A stretch of DNA of 64,000 bases from Capnocytophaga periodontitidis (GCF_016126015.1 NZ_JAEFDB010000003.1:124001-188000), one strand, 5' to 3'. Shown: positions 6,195 to 16,314, numbered from the stretch's first letter. Made by a program: numbers and translations. The notes: generated by a model from the letters alone, not told the origin.

Positions 6195-7247
6195 TTAATT
6201 ATTAATTGTTAATTGTAAAGAATACTGCCTCCTAATCTTCTCCTCTGGTCGTAAGCAAAAGGTGTATAAACAAAGTAGAAAACCCCATTCTAAGGGCTTC
6301 ATCAGTATATAAGTGAGGTTTGAAGCCCAGCGACTTTTGATTTTTTTAGAGAGGTCGTAACCATAGCGGTCATAGTTCTTGCGTATAAAGCGGTGTAGGG
6401 TAGGGGAGAGGTCGACGATAAGTTCTTCAAAGGCGTTAGCAATTTGCAACTGTCGGTTTACGATAATGCGCTGCTTGCCCCGTATCCCCCAGCGCAAAGG
6501 TTTTACTAATTGCGGACTTCCGCAGGCAGCTACAGTGCAAAGATAATGCCCTTGGTGGGGTAAATGCGGCGGGTGGTCGTGTTGTGAGAACCCCCAAGTA
6601 GTAGTCTCTGTCAGTGCTTTGCTCACAGCATCGTAATCATCTCCAAAGAGCATCAGGATTAAGGTAATGAGTACAAACACAGGCAATATAGCTATTACCG
6701 AGGAGCAAAACAGCGCGCTTTTGGTAGAGAGTTTTTTGTTCAGCTCGTTGAGCCATTGGTATTTAGAAGGTCTAAAAGATAGGTTTTTAGGCAAATTATA
6801 GAGCGTGCGAATGATGATGCTTAAACCTACTAACAGACTGAAAGTAGGGAAGCAAGCTAAGATTTCAGCACCTTCTTTGGCTCCCGTCAGTTGTAGGATA
6901 AGAGCTCCATTGAAAAACAACCCTATATAGAGCACACACAATCCCAATGCTAAAATTAGTGGGGGTAAAGCTGATTTGCGAAACCAAAGTAGTAGCAGGG
7001 AAATATGGTATAACACAAAAAATATCATATATATCAGTCGGTGTTTGGAAGCAATAAACTCATAACTTTCAAGTCCAGCAGGGTCAATCGCTTCGTAATA
7101 AGGGTGTTCCTCTCCTGAAAATAAAAGGAATAGTAAAAATGTAACAAAATAAAATTCTGCTATGATAATCTGCCATATAGGTACAAATTTGCGCAATAGT
7201 AGTATAAAGCATATCGCAAATACAACTAAAAATAGTAATTCTATCAT
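6195..7247 (-). CDS. Polytopic membrane protein, possibly DUF6688-like
   Basis: 350 residues. Several membrane segments occupy the first two thirds (about residues 2-20, 27-44, 72-90, 95-118, 130-148, 178-202). The C-terminal region is soluble, with QLQIANAFEEL and LHRFIRKNYDRYGYDLSKKI (about 283-315), and ends with one more hydrophobic stretch. The LHRFIR-x-NYDRYGY motif is conserved in a Bacteroidetes membrane family that I believe is DUF6688. No enzymatic motif was found. It is flanked by TTAATTG repeats and has no operon partner on the same strand except the SpoU gene upstream. Confidence 0.65.
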   Translation of the reverse strand: MIELLFLVVFAICFILLLRKFVPIWQIIIAEFYFVTFLLFLLFSGEEHPYYEAIDPAGLESYEFIASKHRLIYMIFFVLYHISLLLLWFRKSALPPLILALGLCVLYIGLFFNGALILQLTGAKEGAEILACFPTFSLLVGLSIIIRTLYNLPKNLSFRPSKYQWLNELNKKLSTKSALFCSSVIAILPVFVLITLILMLFGDDYDAVSKALTETTTWGFSQHDHPPHLPHQGHYLCTVAACGSPQLVKPLRWGIRGKQRIIVNRQLQIANAFEELIVDLSPTLHRFIRKNYDRYGYDLSKKIKSRWASNLTYILMKPLEWGFLLCLYTFCLRPEEKIRRQYSLQLTINN

Positions 7248-7257
7248 ATTTCTTACC

Positions 7258-7312
7258 TATTAATTGTTAATTGTTAATTGTTAATTGTTAACTCTTACCT
7301 CTTACCTTACTT
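7258..7312. repeat. Short AT-rich repeats (TTAATTGT and TTACCTC types)
   Basis: TTAATTG is repeated four times (7259-7286) and followed by CTTACCTCTTACCTTAC. The same two word types recur between many other genes of the window (for example 6187-6220, 11390-11433, 46019-46077). Confidence 0.8.
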
Positions 7313-8016
7313 AAAACAATCGCTCCTGCCATTGCCACATTTAGGCTTTCTGTTTGTTGGTGTTTGCTAAAACGCGGAATAGTGATTGCCTTATTCGCTA
7401 AGGCACGCACTTCGGGGCTTATCCCATTGGCTTCATTGCCTAAGATGAGTACACAATCTTTGGGAAATTCGGTAGTATAGAGGTCTTCTCCTTCCAAATC
7501 CATTACATATACGGGCAGACTACAAGTAGCCAAAAATCCCGCTAAATCCACATAATGCACTGCTACACGCGTAAGTGAGCCCATAGTGGCTTGCACTACT
7601 TTAGGGTTATAGCAATCTACGGTTTGGGTGTTGCATAGCAAAGTTTCGATGCCAAACCAGTCGCAGAGGCGTATCAGTGTGCCTAAATTACCAGGGTCTT
7701 GTACGTTGTCCAAAGCGAGAATTACCCCCTCTTGCAGTATGCCCTTTTGCTTGCGTTGGTGAAAAATAGCCAAACCCTCATCAGGGTTTTTGAGGGCACT
7801 TACCTTTCTCAATTCCTCTTTGCTCACCAGCGTGATAGGGTGATTGCTAAGAGCTTCAGCAAACACTTCAGTAGCAATGAGCAGTTCCAATCGGTAGCCT
7901 GCTTGCAGAAATTCCACGATGCTCTTTTTCCCCTCTACTATAAAGAGATTCAGTTCGTTGCGATATTTTTTCTGTTGTAGTTTCTGAATTAATTTGAGTT
8001 GATTTTTGCTAAGCAT
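7288..8016 (-). CDS. SpoU/TrmH-family RNA 2'-O-methyltransferase
   Basis: 242 residues. N-terminal substrate-binding part (LFIVEGKKSIVEFLQAGY) and C-terminal SPOUT knot with the three family motifs: motif 1 LDNVQDPGNLGTLIR (about 101-115), motif 2 LILGNEANGISPEV (about 191-204) and motif 3 PRFSKHQQTESLNVAMAGAI (about 214-233). It methylates a ribose in rRNA or tRNA using SAM; the exact position cannot be told from sequence. It diverges from tamL, whose promoter overlaps its first codons. A second SpoU gene lies at 29512. Confidence 0.9.
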   Translation of the reverse strand: MLSKNQLKLIQKLQQKKYRNELNLFIVEGKKSIVEFLQAGYRLELLIATEVFAEALSNHPITLVSKEELRKVSALKNPDEGLAIFHQRKQKGILQEGVILALDNVQDPGNLGTLIRLCDWFGIETLLCNTQTVDCYNPKVVQATMGSLTRVAVHYVDLAGFLATCSLPVYVMDLEGEDLYTTEFPKDCVLILGNEANGISPEVRALANKAITIPRFSKHQQTESLNVAMAGAIVLSKVRGKS

Positions 8017-8036
8017 AAAATAATTGTGTATTTTTG
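8006..8036 (+). promoter_or_regulatory. Promoter of tamL
   Basis: TTG (8006-8008), 20-base spacer, TATTTTTG (8029-8036). The in-frame TTG at 8034 is part of the -7 box and so cannot be the start codon; the start is the GTG at 8058. Confidence 0.7.
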
Positions 8037-8057
8037 AGCCCTAAAAAACAAAAACTT

Positions 8058-10634
8058 GTGAGAAATACGCGTTCCCCACTAAGTCTTATCGGTATGCTAC
8101 TCGTCTTAACCATTGCACTCAGCGCGTGCGATGCTACCAAGCGTGTGCCTAAAGACCGCCATTTGCTCAGAGAAAATCTCGTGTACGTGAATGGCTCTAA
8201 AACCGACGATGCAAAGATAAACAATTTTGTGTTACAAAAGCCTAATTCGTATATTTTAGGAATGCCCATCAGTTTGTATATCTACAATTTGGGAAACCCT
8301 AATGCCGAAAAAGACTTCGCTCAATGGATTGACACACACCCGCGTTGGCATCGTTTTCTCAAAGGATTCCTATCCGAAAAACAGGTGGGCAGACTCCAGA
8401 AATCGTTTTTAGTATCGGGTATCGACCACCAATTGCAACGCATAGGCGAAGCTCCTGCCGTACTTGATACAGCCCGCGTACATAAATCTACCAAACAATT
8501 GGGAGCGTACTTCCGCAGTATAGGCTATTTCAACAACAAAGTAACCGATAGCATTTTCCCTCTTCCTAAAGAAGAAAAACAACAAGCCAAAGTAGGCTAC
8601 TACATCACCACGGGCGAGCGTTACTATTTGGATAGCCTCAAAACGAAAATCACTTCTCCCGAAATTGATTCGGTTTACCAATTGCACAAATCAAAAACTT
8701 TCCTCAAATCGGGGGCGCCCTATCAGCTTAGCGATTTTAGCAACGAGCGTTCACGCCTATACGAACTTTTCCGCAATAATGGTTTTTACACTTTTCAGCA
8801 GAGTTCTATCAACTTCCAAATTGTGCGTGATACAGTTACCGCCCAAAAAGACACTAAATTGCAGGTAACCACCGATATAGGTGACCTTGTAGAACGCGAT
8901 GGCGATGTGATTACCACCAAAAAATACAAAGTACACCACATCAATAAAATACGCCTCTACACCGATTATGACAACAAAGTAGATAAGAGTACTTTGGACT
9001 CTTTGCAGTATCGCGATATGCTTATTTATTACAAAGGCAAACTTCGCTATCGTCCGCGTGTGCTGTACCACGCTACGGGGCTGCGGAAAGGGGCGGTCTA
9101 CTCCGATGTGGAGCGCGGTAATACCTATCGTCAGTTCAATAACTTGCGCGTGTTTCGTTACCCTAATATGGAGTTTAAATACGCTGCCAATGATACCTTG
9201 CAAAACAAACTCGATGCGAATATCTACCTATCGTCTATGGATAAATTTTCACTGCGCCTTACCAATGAGATTAAGCGTTCGGAAATTGAAGCTATTGGTT
9301 TTGGGATAGGTACTTCGTTTGCAGCGCGTAATATATTTAGAGGGGCTGAAACTTTAGAGCTGAACTTCCAAGGTACTTTTGCCTCTCAGCCTACACTCAA
9401 AGATACGCGATTTTTCAATACCTCGGAAGTGAGTGGTGATATCCGCTTGATATTCCCTTCTATCGTTTTCCCACTGAATACTCGCAAACTCATTCCGTAC
9501 TATATGACCCCTCAAACTATTTTGCAAGGAGGTATGAGCTATCAAACGAATATAGGGCTCGACAAACGCACTACTTCGGGCTTGTTGCGCTATGTGTGGA
9601 ATCCGCGTAACCAAAAGAATAAGGTCATTTTCGATTTGATAAACGTACAATATGTGAACAATATCAACCCTGGTAACTTTTTCAATATTTACCAAAGTAC
9701 GTATGAAAAGCTGAACGATATTGCTCGCAAATATAGCTTAGGCAGCCGATATGTAGATAGCAGAGGAAATCTTACCCCCAGCGAAGGTACATTCAATTTC
9801 TTAGAAGATATTTTTAATCGAACAATAACTGTTCAACCTGATGATGCGTTGCCTTTATTCGGTATTTTGGAGCGATATAACCGTATTACTAACAACGACT
9901 TTATCGTGGCGAGTAGTTTTACTTATATCATCAATAGCAAATCACAGTTTTTTGAACGCAATTTCTCTCAACTCCGCTTCAAAATAGAAGGAGCTGGCAG
10001 TTTGCTCAATGCTATTACAGCTACTTATAAAGTGGTGAATACCGATGGGAGTACCAAAAATAAACTCTTTGGGGTGGAATATGCCCAATATGCCAAAGCT
10101 GAGGTCGATTTCATCAAGCACTTTCCTATTGGCAAACAGAGTTCTTTGGCATTCCGTTCGTTCTTAGGAGTGGCAATTCCGTATGGCAATTCCGATAATA
10201 TACCGTTTTCACAGAGTTATTTTGCGGGAGGTACTACCGATAACCGCGGGTGGAAAGCCTATCGTTTAGGTCCAGGGTCAAGTCAGTCGATTTTGGACTA
10301 CAACGAGGCAAATATGAAGATTACTCTCAATCTTGAATATCGTTTTCCTATTTTAGGGGCACTCAAAGGTGCACTTTTCACCGATGTGGGGAATATATGG
10401 AATGTTGCCGATAACACACCTTTTGAAGAAAATAAATTTAAGAATCTTTCATCACTGAAAGATGTAGGGTTGAGTACAGGTTTAGGTTTGCGTTATGATT
10501 TCAATTTCTTTGTCATTCGCCTCGATATGGGTATCCCTACCTATGATCCTGCTGAACCTATAGGCGATCGCTGGATAAAGAAATTCAGAATAAAAGAAAC
10601 GGTGTTTAACTTTGGTATCAACTATCCTTTCTAA
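8058..10634 (+). CDS. tamL: TamL-type Omp85 outer-membrane assembly lipoprotein
   Basis: 858 residues from GTG 8058. Lipoprotein signal with lipobox LSAC (Cys about residue 24), unlike the SPI signal of proteobacterial TamA. Next come POTRA-like repeats in the first half (for example LGAYFRSIGYFNNKVTDSIF and LYELFRNNGFYTFQQSSINF) and a C-terminal Omp85 barrel that contains FAGGTTDNRGWKAYRLGP (about 727-744) and ends in aromatic INYPF. Bacteroidetes pair this lipoprotein with TamB to insert outer-membrane proteins; tamB is not in the window. The response regulator starts 6 bases after its stop. Confidence 0.9.
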   Translation: MRNTRSPLSLIGMLLVLTIALSACDATKRVPKDRHLLRENLVYVNGSKTDDAKINNFVLQKPNSYILGMPISLYIYNLGNPNAEKDFAQWIDTHPRWHRFLKGFLSEKQVGRLQKSFLVSGIDHQLQRIGEAPAVLDTARVHKSTKQLGAYFRSIGYFNNKVTDSIFPLPKEEKQQAKVGYYITTGERYYLDSLKTKITSPEIDSVYQLHKSKTFLKSGAPYQLSDFSNERSRLYELFRNNGFYTFQQSSINFQIVRDTVTAQKDTKLQVTTDIGDLVERDGDVITTKKYKVHHINKIRLYTDYDNKVDKSTLDSLQYRDMLIYYKGKLRYRPRVLYHATGLRKGAVYSDVERGNTYRQFNNLRVFRYPNMEFKYAANDTLQNKLDANIYLSSMDKFSLRLTNEIKRSEIEAIGFGIGTSFAARNIFRGAETLELNFQGTFASQPTLKDTRFFNTSEVSGDIRLIFPSIVFPLNTRKLIPYYMTPQTILQGGMSYQTNIGLDKRTTSGLLRYVWNPRNQKNKVIFDLINVQYVNNINPGNFFNIYQSTYEKLNDIARKYSLGSRYVDSRGNLTPSEGTFNFLEDIFNRTITVQPDDALPLFGILERYNRITNNDFIVASSFTYIINSKSQFFERNFSQLRFKIEGAGSLLNAITATYKVVNTDGSTKNKLFGVEYAQYAKAEVDFIKHFPIGKQSSLAFRSFLGVAIPYGNSDNIPFSQSYFAGGTTDNRGWKAYRLGPGSSQSILDYNEANMKITLNLEYRFPILGALKGALFTDVGNIWNVADNTPFEENKFKNLSSLKDVGLSTGLGLRYDFNFFVIRLDMGIPTYDPAEPIGDRWIKKFRIKETVFNFGINYPF

Positions 10635-10640
10635 ACGAAT

Positions 10641-11345
10641 ATGCAACCGCTTACGTGTATTATAGTAGATGATGAGCCTATGGCGCTCTGCCTTCTAGAG
10701 AGTTATGTGAAGAAAACTCCTTCCTTGCAACTTGTAGGGAAGTTTAGCAATGCCATAGAAGTATTGCAATTTCTGCACAACCACCCAGCTCCCGAGCTTA
10801 TCTATATGGATATACAGATGCCAGAACTCAACGGTTTGCAACTCTCCAAAAAGCTCCCCACGGCTTCTAAAATCGTCTTTACTACAGCTTTCGATCAGTA
10901 TGCCTTAGAAGGTTATAAAGTAAATGCGATAGGCTATTTGCTGAAACCTTTTGATTATTCCGAGTTTTTGGAAACGGTAGAAAAAGCCCTACTTCTCACC
11001 GAAACTACTGCCCCTCAACTCACCGAAGTACCTGATTATATGTTCGTAAAAACCGATTACAAACAAGTGAAGGTGCTCTACAGTGATATTCTTTATATAG
11101 AAAGTCTAAAAGACTATGTGAGAATATACCTCATCGGTGATACACCTCCTATCACCACCCTGATGAGTTTAAAGAAATTAGAAGAAGAGTTACCTCCAGA
11201 ACAATTTATGCGCGTACATCGCTCGTTTATTGTAGCCTTAGATAAAGTGGAAGTGGTAGAGCGCAACCAAGTAGTATTTGGCAAACAGCGCATCACCATT
11301 GCCGAACACTGCAAAGAGGCATTCTTTGAGAAGATTAAGTTATAA
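10641..11345 (+). CDS. LytTR-family response regulator
   Basis: 234 residues. Receiver domain 1-120 with acidic pair DDE (10-12), phospho-acceptor Asp57 (IYMDIQMPELNG), Thr in FTTAFD and Lys in LLKPFD. LytTR DNA-binding domain about 130-234 (YIESLKDYVRIYL, EQFMRVHRSFIVAL). Such proteins in Bacteroidetes are usually next to a membrane histidine kinase of the YehU/LytS type. None is found here, so the partner must be elsewhere. The position just after tamL suggests co-transcription and a possible role in envelope homeostasis (inference). Confidence 0.9.
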   Translation: MQPLTCIIVDDEPMALCLLESYVKKTPSLQLVGKFSNAIEVLQFLHNHPAPELIYMDIQMPELNGLQLSKKLPTASKIVFTTAFDQYALEGYKVNAIGYLLKPFDYSEFLETVEKALLLTETTAPQLTEVPDYMFVKTDYKQVKVLYSDILYIESLKDYVRIYLIGDTPPITTLMSLKKLEEELPPEQFMRVHRSFIVALDKVEVVERNQVVFGKQRITIAEHCKEAFFEKIKL

Positions 11346-11381
11346 AAAAGCTGTTTAAACACATTGTTTAAACAGCTTTTT
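11346..11381. terminator. Bidirectional terminator between response regulator and infB
   Basis: AAAAAGCTGTTTAAAC pairs with GTTTAAACAGCTTTTT, loop of a few bases, with A and T tracts on both sides, so it works for both convergent transcripts. Confidence 0.85.
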
Positions 11382-11433
11382 ATCTATTACTTGTTACCTG
11401 TTACCTCTTACCTGTTACCTCTTACCTATTATT
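11381..11433. repeat. TTACCTGTTACCTCTTACC dispersed repeat
   Basis: Imperfect tandem copies of TTACCTSTTACC fill the space between the terminator and the infB stop. The same words occur near 14345, 29490, 31857, 42021 and 46060. Confidence 0.7.
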
Positions 11434-14290
11434 TAAGAGTCTTTTTAACGGCAACCTCTTGGAAGGCTTCTATAACATCGCCTTCGTGGATATCGTTGTA
11501 GTTCTTGATTTGCAAACCACAATCGTAACCTTTGCTCACTTCTTTTACGTCGTCTTTGAAACGCTTGAGTGAAGAAAGTTCGCCGGTATAAATCACCACA
11601 TTCTCGCGCAATAGGCGTATCTTAGAGTTGCGGTAAATTTTACCATCGGTTACCATACAGCCTGCAATGGTTCCTACTTTAGAAATCTTGAAGAGTTCGC
11701 GTATCTCTACTGTACCGGTAACCTCTTCTTTGAACACTGGTGAAAGCATACCTTCCATCGCGTCTTTCAAATCGTTGATAGCGTCGTAGATGATAGAGTA
11801 GGTACGGATATCAATAGATTCTTTTTCTGCCAAAGCACGTGCATTGGTCATTGGGCGAACGTTGAAACCGATGATAATCGCATCAGAGGCTGAAGCCAAC
11901 AATACATCCGATTCGGTGATAGCACCCACACCTTTGTGAATGATAGATACTTGAATCTCTTCGGTAGAGAGTTTTTGGAATGAATCGGTGAGCGCTTCTA
12001 CCGAGCCGTCTACGTCTCCTTTGAGGATAATGTTCAACTGTTTGAAATCGCCGAGGGCAATGCGTCGTCCAATCTCGTCGAGGGTGATATGGCGCTGTGT
12101 ACGCACCGATTGTTCGCGTTGTAATTGAGCGCGTTTAGCTACTATTTGTTTAGCTTCTTTCTCATCTTCAAATACGTAGAACTTATCACCAGCTTGAGGA
12201 GCGCCATCGAGACCTAAGATAGTAATAGGAGTTGAAGGGCCTGCTTCTTTCACCTTTCTACCACGCTCATCCTGCATAGCGCGTATTTTACCTGAGTTAG
12301 TACCTGCAAGCACATAATCACCTACGCGCAAAGTTCCTGATTCTACGAGTACAGTAGATACATAACCACGACCTTTGTCGAGAGCAGCTTCTACTACAGT
12401 ACCTACAGCAGGCTTGTTAGGGTTTGCTTTTAGTTCGAGAATTTCGGCTTCTAAGAGTACTTTTTCCAATAGTTCAGGAACGCCAATACCTTTTTTGGCT
12501 GAGATGTCCTGTGATTGTATTTTACCACCCCATTCTTCCACAAGTAGGTTCATACCTGCCAAGCGTTCTTTAATTTTATCGGGGTTGGCATTAGGTTTAT
12601 CAATCTTGTTGATAGCAAAGATGATAGGCACTCCTGCCGCTTGAGCGTGGCTAATAGCCTCTTTGGTTTGAGGCATCACATCGTCGTCGGCAGCTACTAC
12701 AATAATAGCGATGTCGGTTACTTTGGTACCACGAGCACGCATAGCGGTAAAGGCTTCGTGACCAGGGGTATCGAGGAAAGTGATGCGCTCACCGCTTTCG
12801 AGTTTTACTCCATAAGCCCCTATGTGCTGAGTAATACCACCACTTTCACCTGCGATTACATTTTCTTTACGAATGTAGTCGAGGAGAGACGTTTTACCGT
12901 GGTCTACGTGACCCATAACGGTTACGATAGGCGCACGAGGTACTAAATCTTCAGGTTTATCTTCCTCGGTGTGGATAGCCTCTTCGATGTTAGCGGTTGC
13001 GAACTCTACTTCATAGCCAAATTCATCGGCTACGATAGAAAGTGTTTCGGCATCAAGGCGCTGGTTCATTGTAACCATAATACCAAGTGACATACAAGCG
13101 CCAATCACTTTGTTGATAGGCACATCCATCATTGTAGCCAATTCGTTTACGGTAACGAACTCGGTTACTTTGAGTACTTTTTCTTGTTGTTCTTGTTCTG
13201 CGAGTTCTTGTTCTGCTTTTTGGCGGTGAGTTTCGCGTTTTTCTTTGCGGTATTTAGCTCCTTTAGATTTGGCACCTTTTCCTTGCAAGCGTTCGAGGGT
13301 TTCGCGTACTTGTTTTTGTACCTCTTCTTCAGTAGGTTCTATTTTAGCAATAATCTTGTTTTTCTTTTCTTTTTTAGGAGTGTCGCCGCCTTTAGCCACA
13401 TTCACTTCATCTTTACGGATGCGTTTGCGTTTGCGTTTTTCGCTATCGTTAATAGCGCCAGTAGCACCAATAGCGGTTGTTTGTGCCTCTTTATCTTTGT
13501 CCTTGTCCTTATGGCGATTGCGTTTGCGTTTTTTCTTCTTTTTCTCAAACTGACTGAGGTCAATTTTTTCACCTACCACTTTAGGGCCTGTAAGTTTTTG
13601 GTATTGAGTTTCAATCACGCCAATAGGAGTCTCAGGGGTAGCTTCTTCTTTGTGTTTGGCGTGTTGTTCCTTTTTCTTAGGCGGGGTAAGGGCTTGCGTC
13701 AAAGGGTTTTGATAAACAGATTTATTTTTTTGAGCGTCGGGTTTTGGGGATTCTTTCTTTTTGATATCTTTCTGGTCTTTGTGGTTATGATCTTTATTTT
13801 CGTTGTTTTTAGCAGGCTCAGCAGGAGGGGTTACAGCTGCTTTAGATGCTACTATGGGCTCCACAGGAGTAGGAGGGGTGTTCACTACTTCGGTTTTAGG
13901 AGTTTCGTCAGGAAAAGTTTTTTCCTCTTTTTTACCCCCGTCGAGGTCAATTTTGCCCAGAGGTTTGAGTCCTGCCAATTGAGCTTTAGCACGAATCACT
14001 TCCTGTTCTTGTTGCTTGCGTTTTTCTTTATTTTCCTTCTCTTGTTCCATACGGATGGCTTCACGCTCTTTGCGCTTATCTTCTACAATTTCTTTAGAAA
14101 CCGCACGCTTGTTTTTGTCGGCTTTAAATTTGTTAGAAAGAAACTGAAAATCTTCTTCAGTGATTTTAGTGTTCAAACTCGCTTCAATTTCAACATTTTT
14201 ATGTTTTTTGAGTTCGTCCACGGCTGTCGCCAAAGAGATGTTCAAATCCTTTAAAACTTTGTTAATTCTTATTGTTTTTCCCTCGCTCAT
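11429..14290 (-). CDS. infB: Translation initiation factor IF-2
   Basis: 953 residues from ATG at 14288-14290 ([17 protein letters not shown]). A long charged N-terminal extension with many Lys/Glu stretches precedes the GTPase core: G1 GHVDHGKTS (near residue 465), DTPGHEAF and [12 protein letters not shown]. Domains II-IV follow, and the end fits the standard IF-2 C2 domain. It positions initiator tRNA on the 30S subunit. It is the last gene of the rimP-nusA-infB operon, with about 90 bases of repeat-rich spacer after nusA. The long N-terminal region is typical of Bacteroidetes IF-2. Confidence 0.97.
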   Translation of the reverse strand: MSEGKTIRINKVLKDLNISLATAVDELKKHKNVEIEASLNTKITEEDFQFLSNKFKADKNKRAVSKEIVEDKRKEREAIRMEQEKENKEKRKQQEQEVIRAKAQLAGLKPLGKIDLDGGKKEEKTFPDETPKTEVVNTPPTPVEPIVASKAAVTPPAEPAKNNENKDHNHKDQKDIKKKESPKPDAQKNKSVYQNPLTQALTPPKKKEQHAKHKEEATPETPIGVIETQYQKLTGPKVVGEKIDLSQFEKKKKKRKRNRHKDKDKDKEAQTTAIGATGAINDSEKRKRKRIRKDEVNVAKGGDTPKKEKKNKIIAKIEPTEEEVQKQVRETLERLQGKGAKSKGAKYRKEKRETHRQKAEQELAEQEQQEKVLKVTEFVTVNELATMMDVPINKVIGACMSLGIMVTMNQRLDAETLSIVADEFGYEVEFATANIEEAIHTEEDKPEDLVPRAPIVTVMGHVDHGKTSLLDYIRKENVIAGESGGITQHIGAYGVKLESGERITFLDTPGHEAFTAMRARGTKVTDIAIIVVAADDDVMPQTKEAISHAQAAGVPIIFAINKIDKPNANPDKIKERLAGMNLLVEEWGGKIQSQDISAKKGIGVPELLEKVLLEAEILELKANPNKPAVGTVVEAALDKGRGYVSTVLVESGTLRVGDYVLAGTNSGKIRAMQDERGRKVKEAGPSTPITILGLDGAPQAGDKFYVFEDEKEAKQIVAKRAQLQREQSVRTQRHITLDEIGRRIALGDFKQLNIILKGDVDGSVEALTDSFQKLSTEEIQVSIIHKGVGAITESDVLLASASDAIIIGFNVRPMTNARALAEKESIDIRTYSIIYDAINDLKDAMEGMLSPVFKEEVTGTVEIRELFKISKVGTIAGCMVTDGKIYRNSKIRLLRENVVIYTGELSSLKRFKDDVKEVSKGYDCGLQIKNYNDIHEGDVIEAFQEVAVKKTLK

Positions 14291-14380
14291 ATATATGTTT
14301 TTAATTATCAATTAGCAATTGGCAATTCGCAATTGTCAATTTCCTTTTTTTGTTACCTCTTTTCACTTACTTTTTACCTG

Positions 14381-15613
14381 CTACTCAAATTCGGCAGCAA
14401 GTACTTGTAGCACCTCTTTTACGGTTTCTTCCTCAAGGTCGGTGCGTTGCATTAGCTCTTCAGCTGAAAGTTCAAGTACGCTTTTAGCAGTATCAAGACC
14501 TGCTTTTTGGAGCTCTTCAATTACCCATTGTTCAATTTCGTCGTTGAACTCGGTAAGTTCAATATCTTCTTCGGTTACTCCTTCGCGATATACATCAATT
14601 TCATAACCTGAAAGCTGACTTGCTAAGCGGATGTTGTAACCTGATTTTCCAATAGCTTTAGATACTTCTTCGTTAGCTAAATACACATCGGCGCGCTTTT
14701 CTTCTTCATTGATGATTACTGAAGATACACGTGCAGGTGCTAAGGCGCGAGTGATGAGCAATTGTGGATTGGTGGTGAAAGGCAATACATCGATGTTTTC
14801 GTTGCCTAACTCGCGCACAATACCGTGAATACGAGCGCCGCGTACGCCTACACAGGCTCCTACGGCATCAATGCGCTCATCAAATGAATCTACAGCTACT
14901 TTAGCTTTTTCACCTGGGATACGCACTACTTTACTAATGGTGATGAGACCGTCGGCTATTTCGGGGATTTCTTGCTCAAACAAACGTTCTAAGAACACTG
15001 GAGAGGTACGCGACATAATAATGGTAGGTTTAGTGCTTTTAAGCTCTACCGATTCTATAATTCCGCGCACGTGTTCCCCTTTTTTGAAGAAGTCGGACGG
15101 AATTTGTTTTTCTTTAGGGAGAATGATTTCGTTGCCTTCGTCGTCAAGCAGGATAATAGCTTTGTGACGAATGTGGTGAATTTCGGCAACGTATAGCTGA
15201 CCTATCAAGTCTTTGAAACGCTGATAGATAGTCATGCTATCGTATTCGTGGATTTTGGAGATAAGATTTTGGCGTAATGCTAAAATGGCACGACGACCTA
15301 AGTCATTAATTTTAATTTCTTCAGAAACGTCTTCCCCTACTTCAAAGTCGGGTTCGATTTTGCGAGCTGCCGAAAGGGCGATTTGCTGGTTGTCGTTAGT
15401 AACCGCATCGTCTTCCACTACCACGCGGTTGCGGAAGATTTGTAGGTCGCCTTTATCGGGGTTGATGATGATATCGAAATTATCGTCAGAGCCGTATCTC
15501 TTCTTAAGGGTGTTGCGGAAAACCTCTTCCAAAATAGCCATCAAGGTTTCGCGGTTGATGAGTTTATCATCTTTAAACTCTGAAAACGATTCGATTAATT
15601 CAAGACTATTCAT
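14381..15613 (-). CDS. nusA: Transcription elongation/termination factor NusA
   Basis: 410 residues: N-terminal RNA-polymerase-binding domain (NSLELIESFSEFKDDKLI...LKKRYG), S1 domain about 135-200 (GEHVRGIIESVELKS), KH domains about 230-345 with GACVGVRGARIHGI and IGKSGYNIRLASQL, then a short acidic C-terminal extension. It modulates pausing, termination and antitermination. Located 10 bases after rimP stop in the order rimP-nusA-infB, a widely conserved operon. NusA can act on leader terminators, which is relevant to the hairpin before rimP. Confidence 0.97.
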   Translation of the reverse strand: MNSLELIESFSEFKDDKLINRETLMAILEEVFRNTLKKRYGSDDNFDIIINPDKGDLQIFRNRVVVEDDAVTNDNQQIALSAARKIEPDFEVGEDVSEEIKINDLGRRAILALRQNLISKIHEYDSMTIYQRFKDLIGQLYVAEIHHIRHKAIILLDDEGNEIILPKEKQIPSDFFKKGEHVRGIIESVELKSTKPTIIMSRTSPVFLERLFEQEIPEIADGLITISKVVRIPGEKAKVAVDSFDERIDAVGACVGVRGARIHGIVRELGNENIDVLPFTTNPQLLITRALAPARVSSVIINEEEKRADVYLANEEVSKAIGKSGYNIRLASQLSGYEIDVYREGVTEEDIELTEFNDEIEQWVIEELQKAGLDTAKSVLELSAEELMQRTDLEEETVKEVLQVLAAEFE

Positions 15614-15623
15614 ATACGTTTAA

Positions 15624-16091
15624 TTAAAATTTAATGATTACTTTAGTTTCTTTTATGTCGGTGAGCGCAAAAAATTGCTCTTTTTTTACAGTGATTTTTC
15701 CTTTGCCTACGGGTTTAGGTTCGCGAGTTTCGGTTTCAAGAACGGCTTTACCTTCTTGCAATCCTTTGAGTACCCCTTCGTGAGTTTTACCGTCAAGGGT
15801 TGTGATTTGTACGGTTCTTCCAGCGTTTTTGGTGTATTGGCGCTCCATTACAAAGGGTTCGGTAGCACCAAAAGAGGTTACTTCTAAAGCGAAATCTACA
15901 GTTTCGCGGTCTAAAGCACCTTCTACAGCACGACTGAGTTCAATGCAATCGTCTATACAAACGCCTTTATCGCCGTCGATAGTGATGCGGATGGTATTGT
16001 CAGCACCCACAGTTAAATCAGTGAGGAAGAGTTCAGGATGATTGCTTAAAGCCTTATCTACTAACTCTTTAACTTGGTCTTTAAAATTCAT
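15624..16091 (-). CDS. rimP: Ribosome maturation factor RimP
   Basis: 155 residues. N-terminal alpha/beta domain with VGADNTIRITIDGDKGVCI and DDCIELSRAVEGALD, and a C-terminal SH3-like barrel (AGRTVQITTLDGKTHEGVL...KGKITVKKEQF). It assists 30S maturation. First gene of the operon, preceded by a strong promoter and a terminator-like leader hairpin. Confidence 0.95.
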   Translation of the reverse strand: MNFKDQVKELVDKALSNHPELFLTDLTVGADNTIRITIDGDKGVCIDDCIELSRAVEGALDRETVDFALEVTSFGATEPFVMERQYTKNAGRTVQITTLDGKTHEGVLKGLQEGKAVLETETREPKPVGKGKITVKKEQFFALTDIKETKVIIKF

Positions 16092-16098
16092 TTGTTAT

Positions 16099-16126
16099 AA
16101 AAAGAGGGGACTAAAATGTCCCCTCT
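16099..16126 (-). terminator. Terminator-like hairpin in the rimP leader
   Basis: On the minus strand AGAGGGGAC (16118-16126) pairs with GTCCCCTCT (16103-16111), followed by TTTTT (16099-16103), 8 bases before the rimP ATG. It lies inside the transcribed leader, so it is a candidate attenuator of rimP-nusA-infB. Confidence 0.7.
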
Positions 16127-16143
16127 AATGTTGTTTTTCGGGG

Positions 16144-16173
16144 CAAAGATACAACGTTTTTTTGAAATAACAA
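16144..16173 (-). promoter_or_regulatory. Promoter of rimP-nusA-infB
   Basis: TTG (16171-16173), 19-base spacer, TATCTTTG (16144-16151) on the minus strand. The leader between it and rimP is about 45 bases and is mostly the hairpin at 16099-16126. Confidence 0.75.
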
Positions 16174-16314
16174 GAAAAAAGTAAAAAAAGTTTTGGAAAT
16201 TAGATAAATAGGTGGTAGTTTTGGGGCTCTATAAAGCAATATAAATAATGAAGAAACTTCTAATTTCTAAAAAGTTTGAACGCGATAGTATCCTTGCATA
16301 GACAATTTATGTAG

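Noticed and set aside
13184-14254. Long plus-strand frame of more than 350 codons opposite infB
   Set aside because: It is Phe/Leu-rich and mirrors the Lys/Glu-rich IF-2 N-terminus; a shadow of codon bias.
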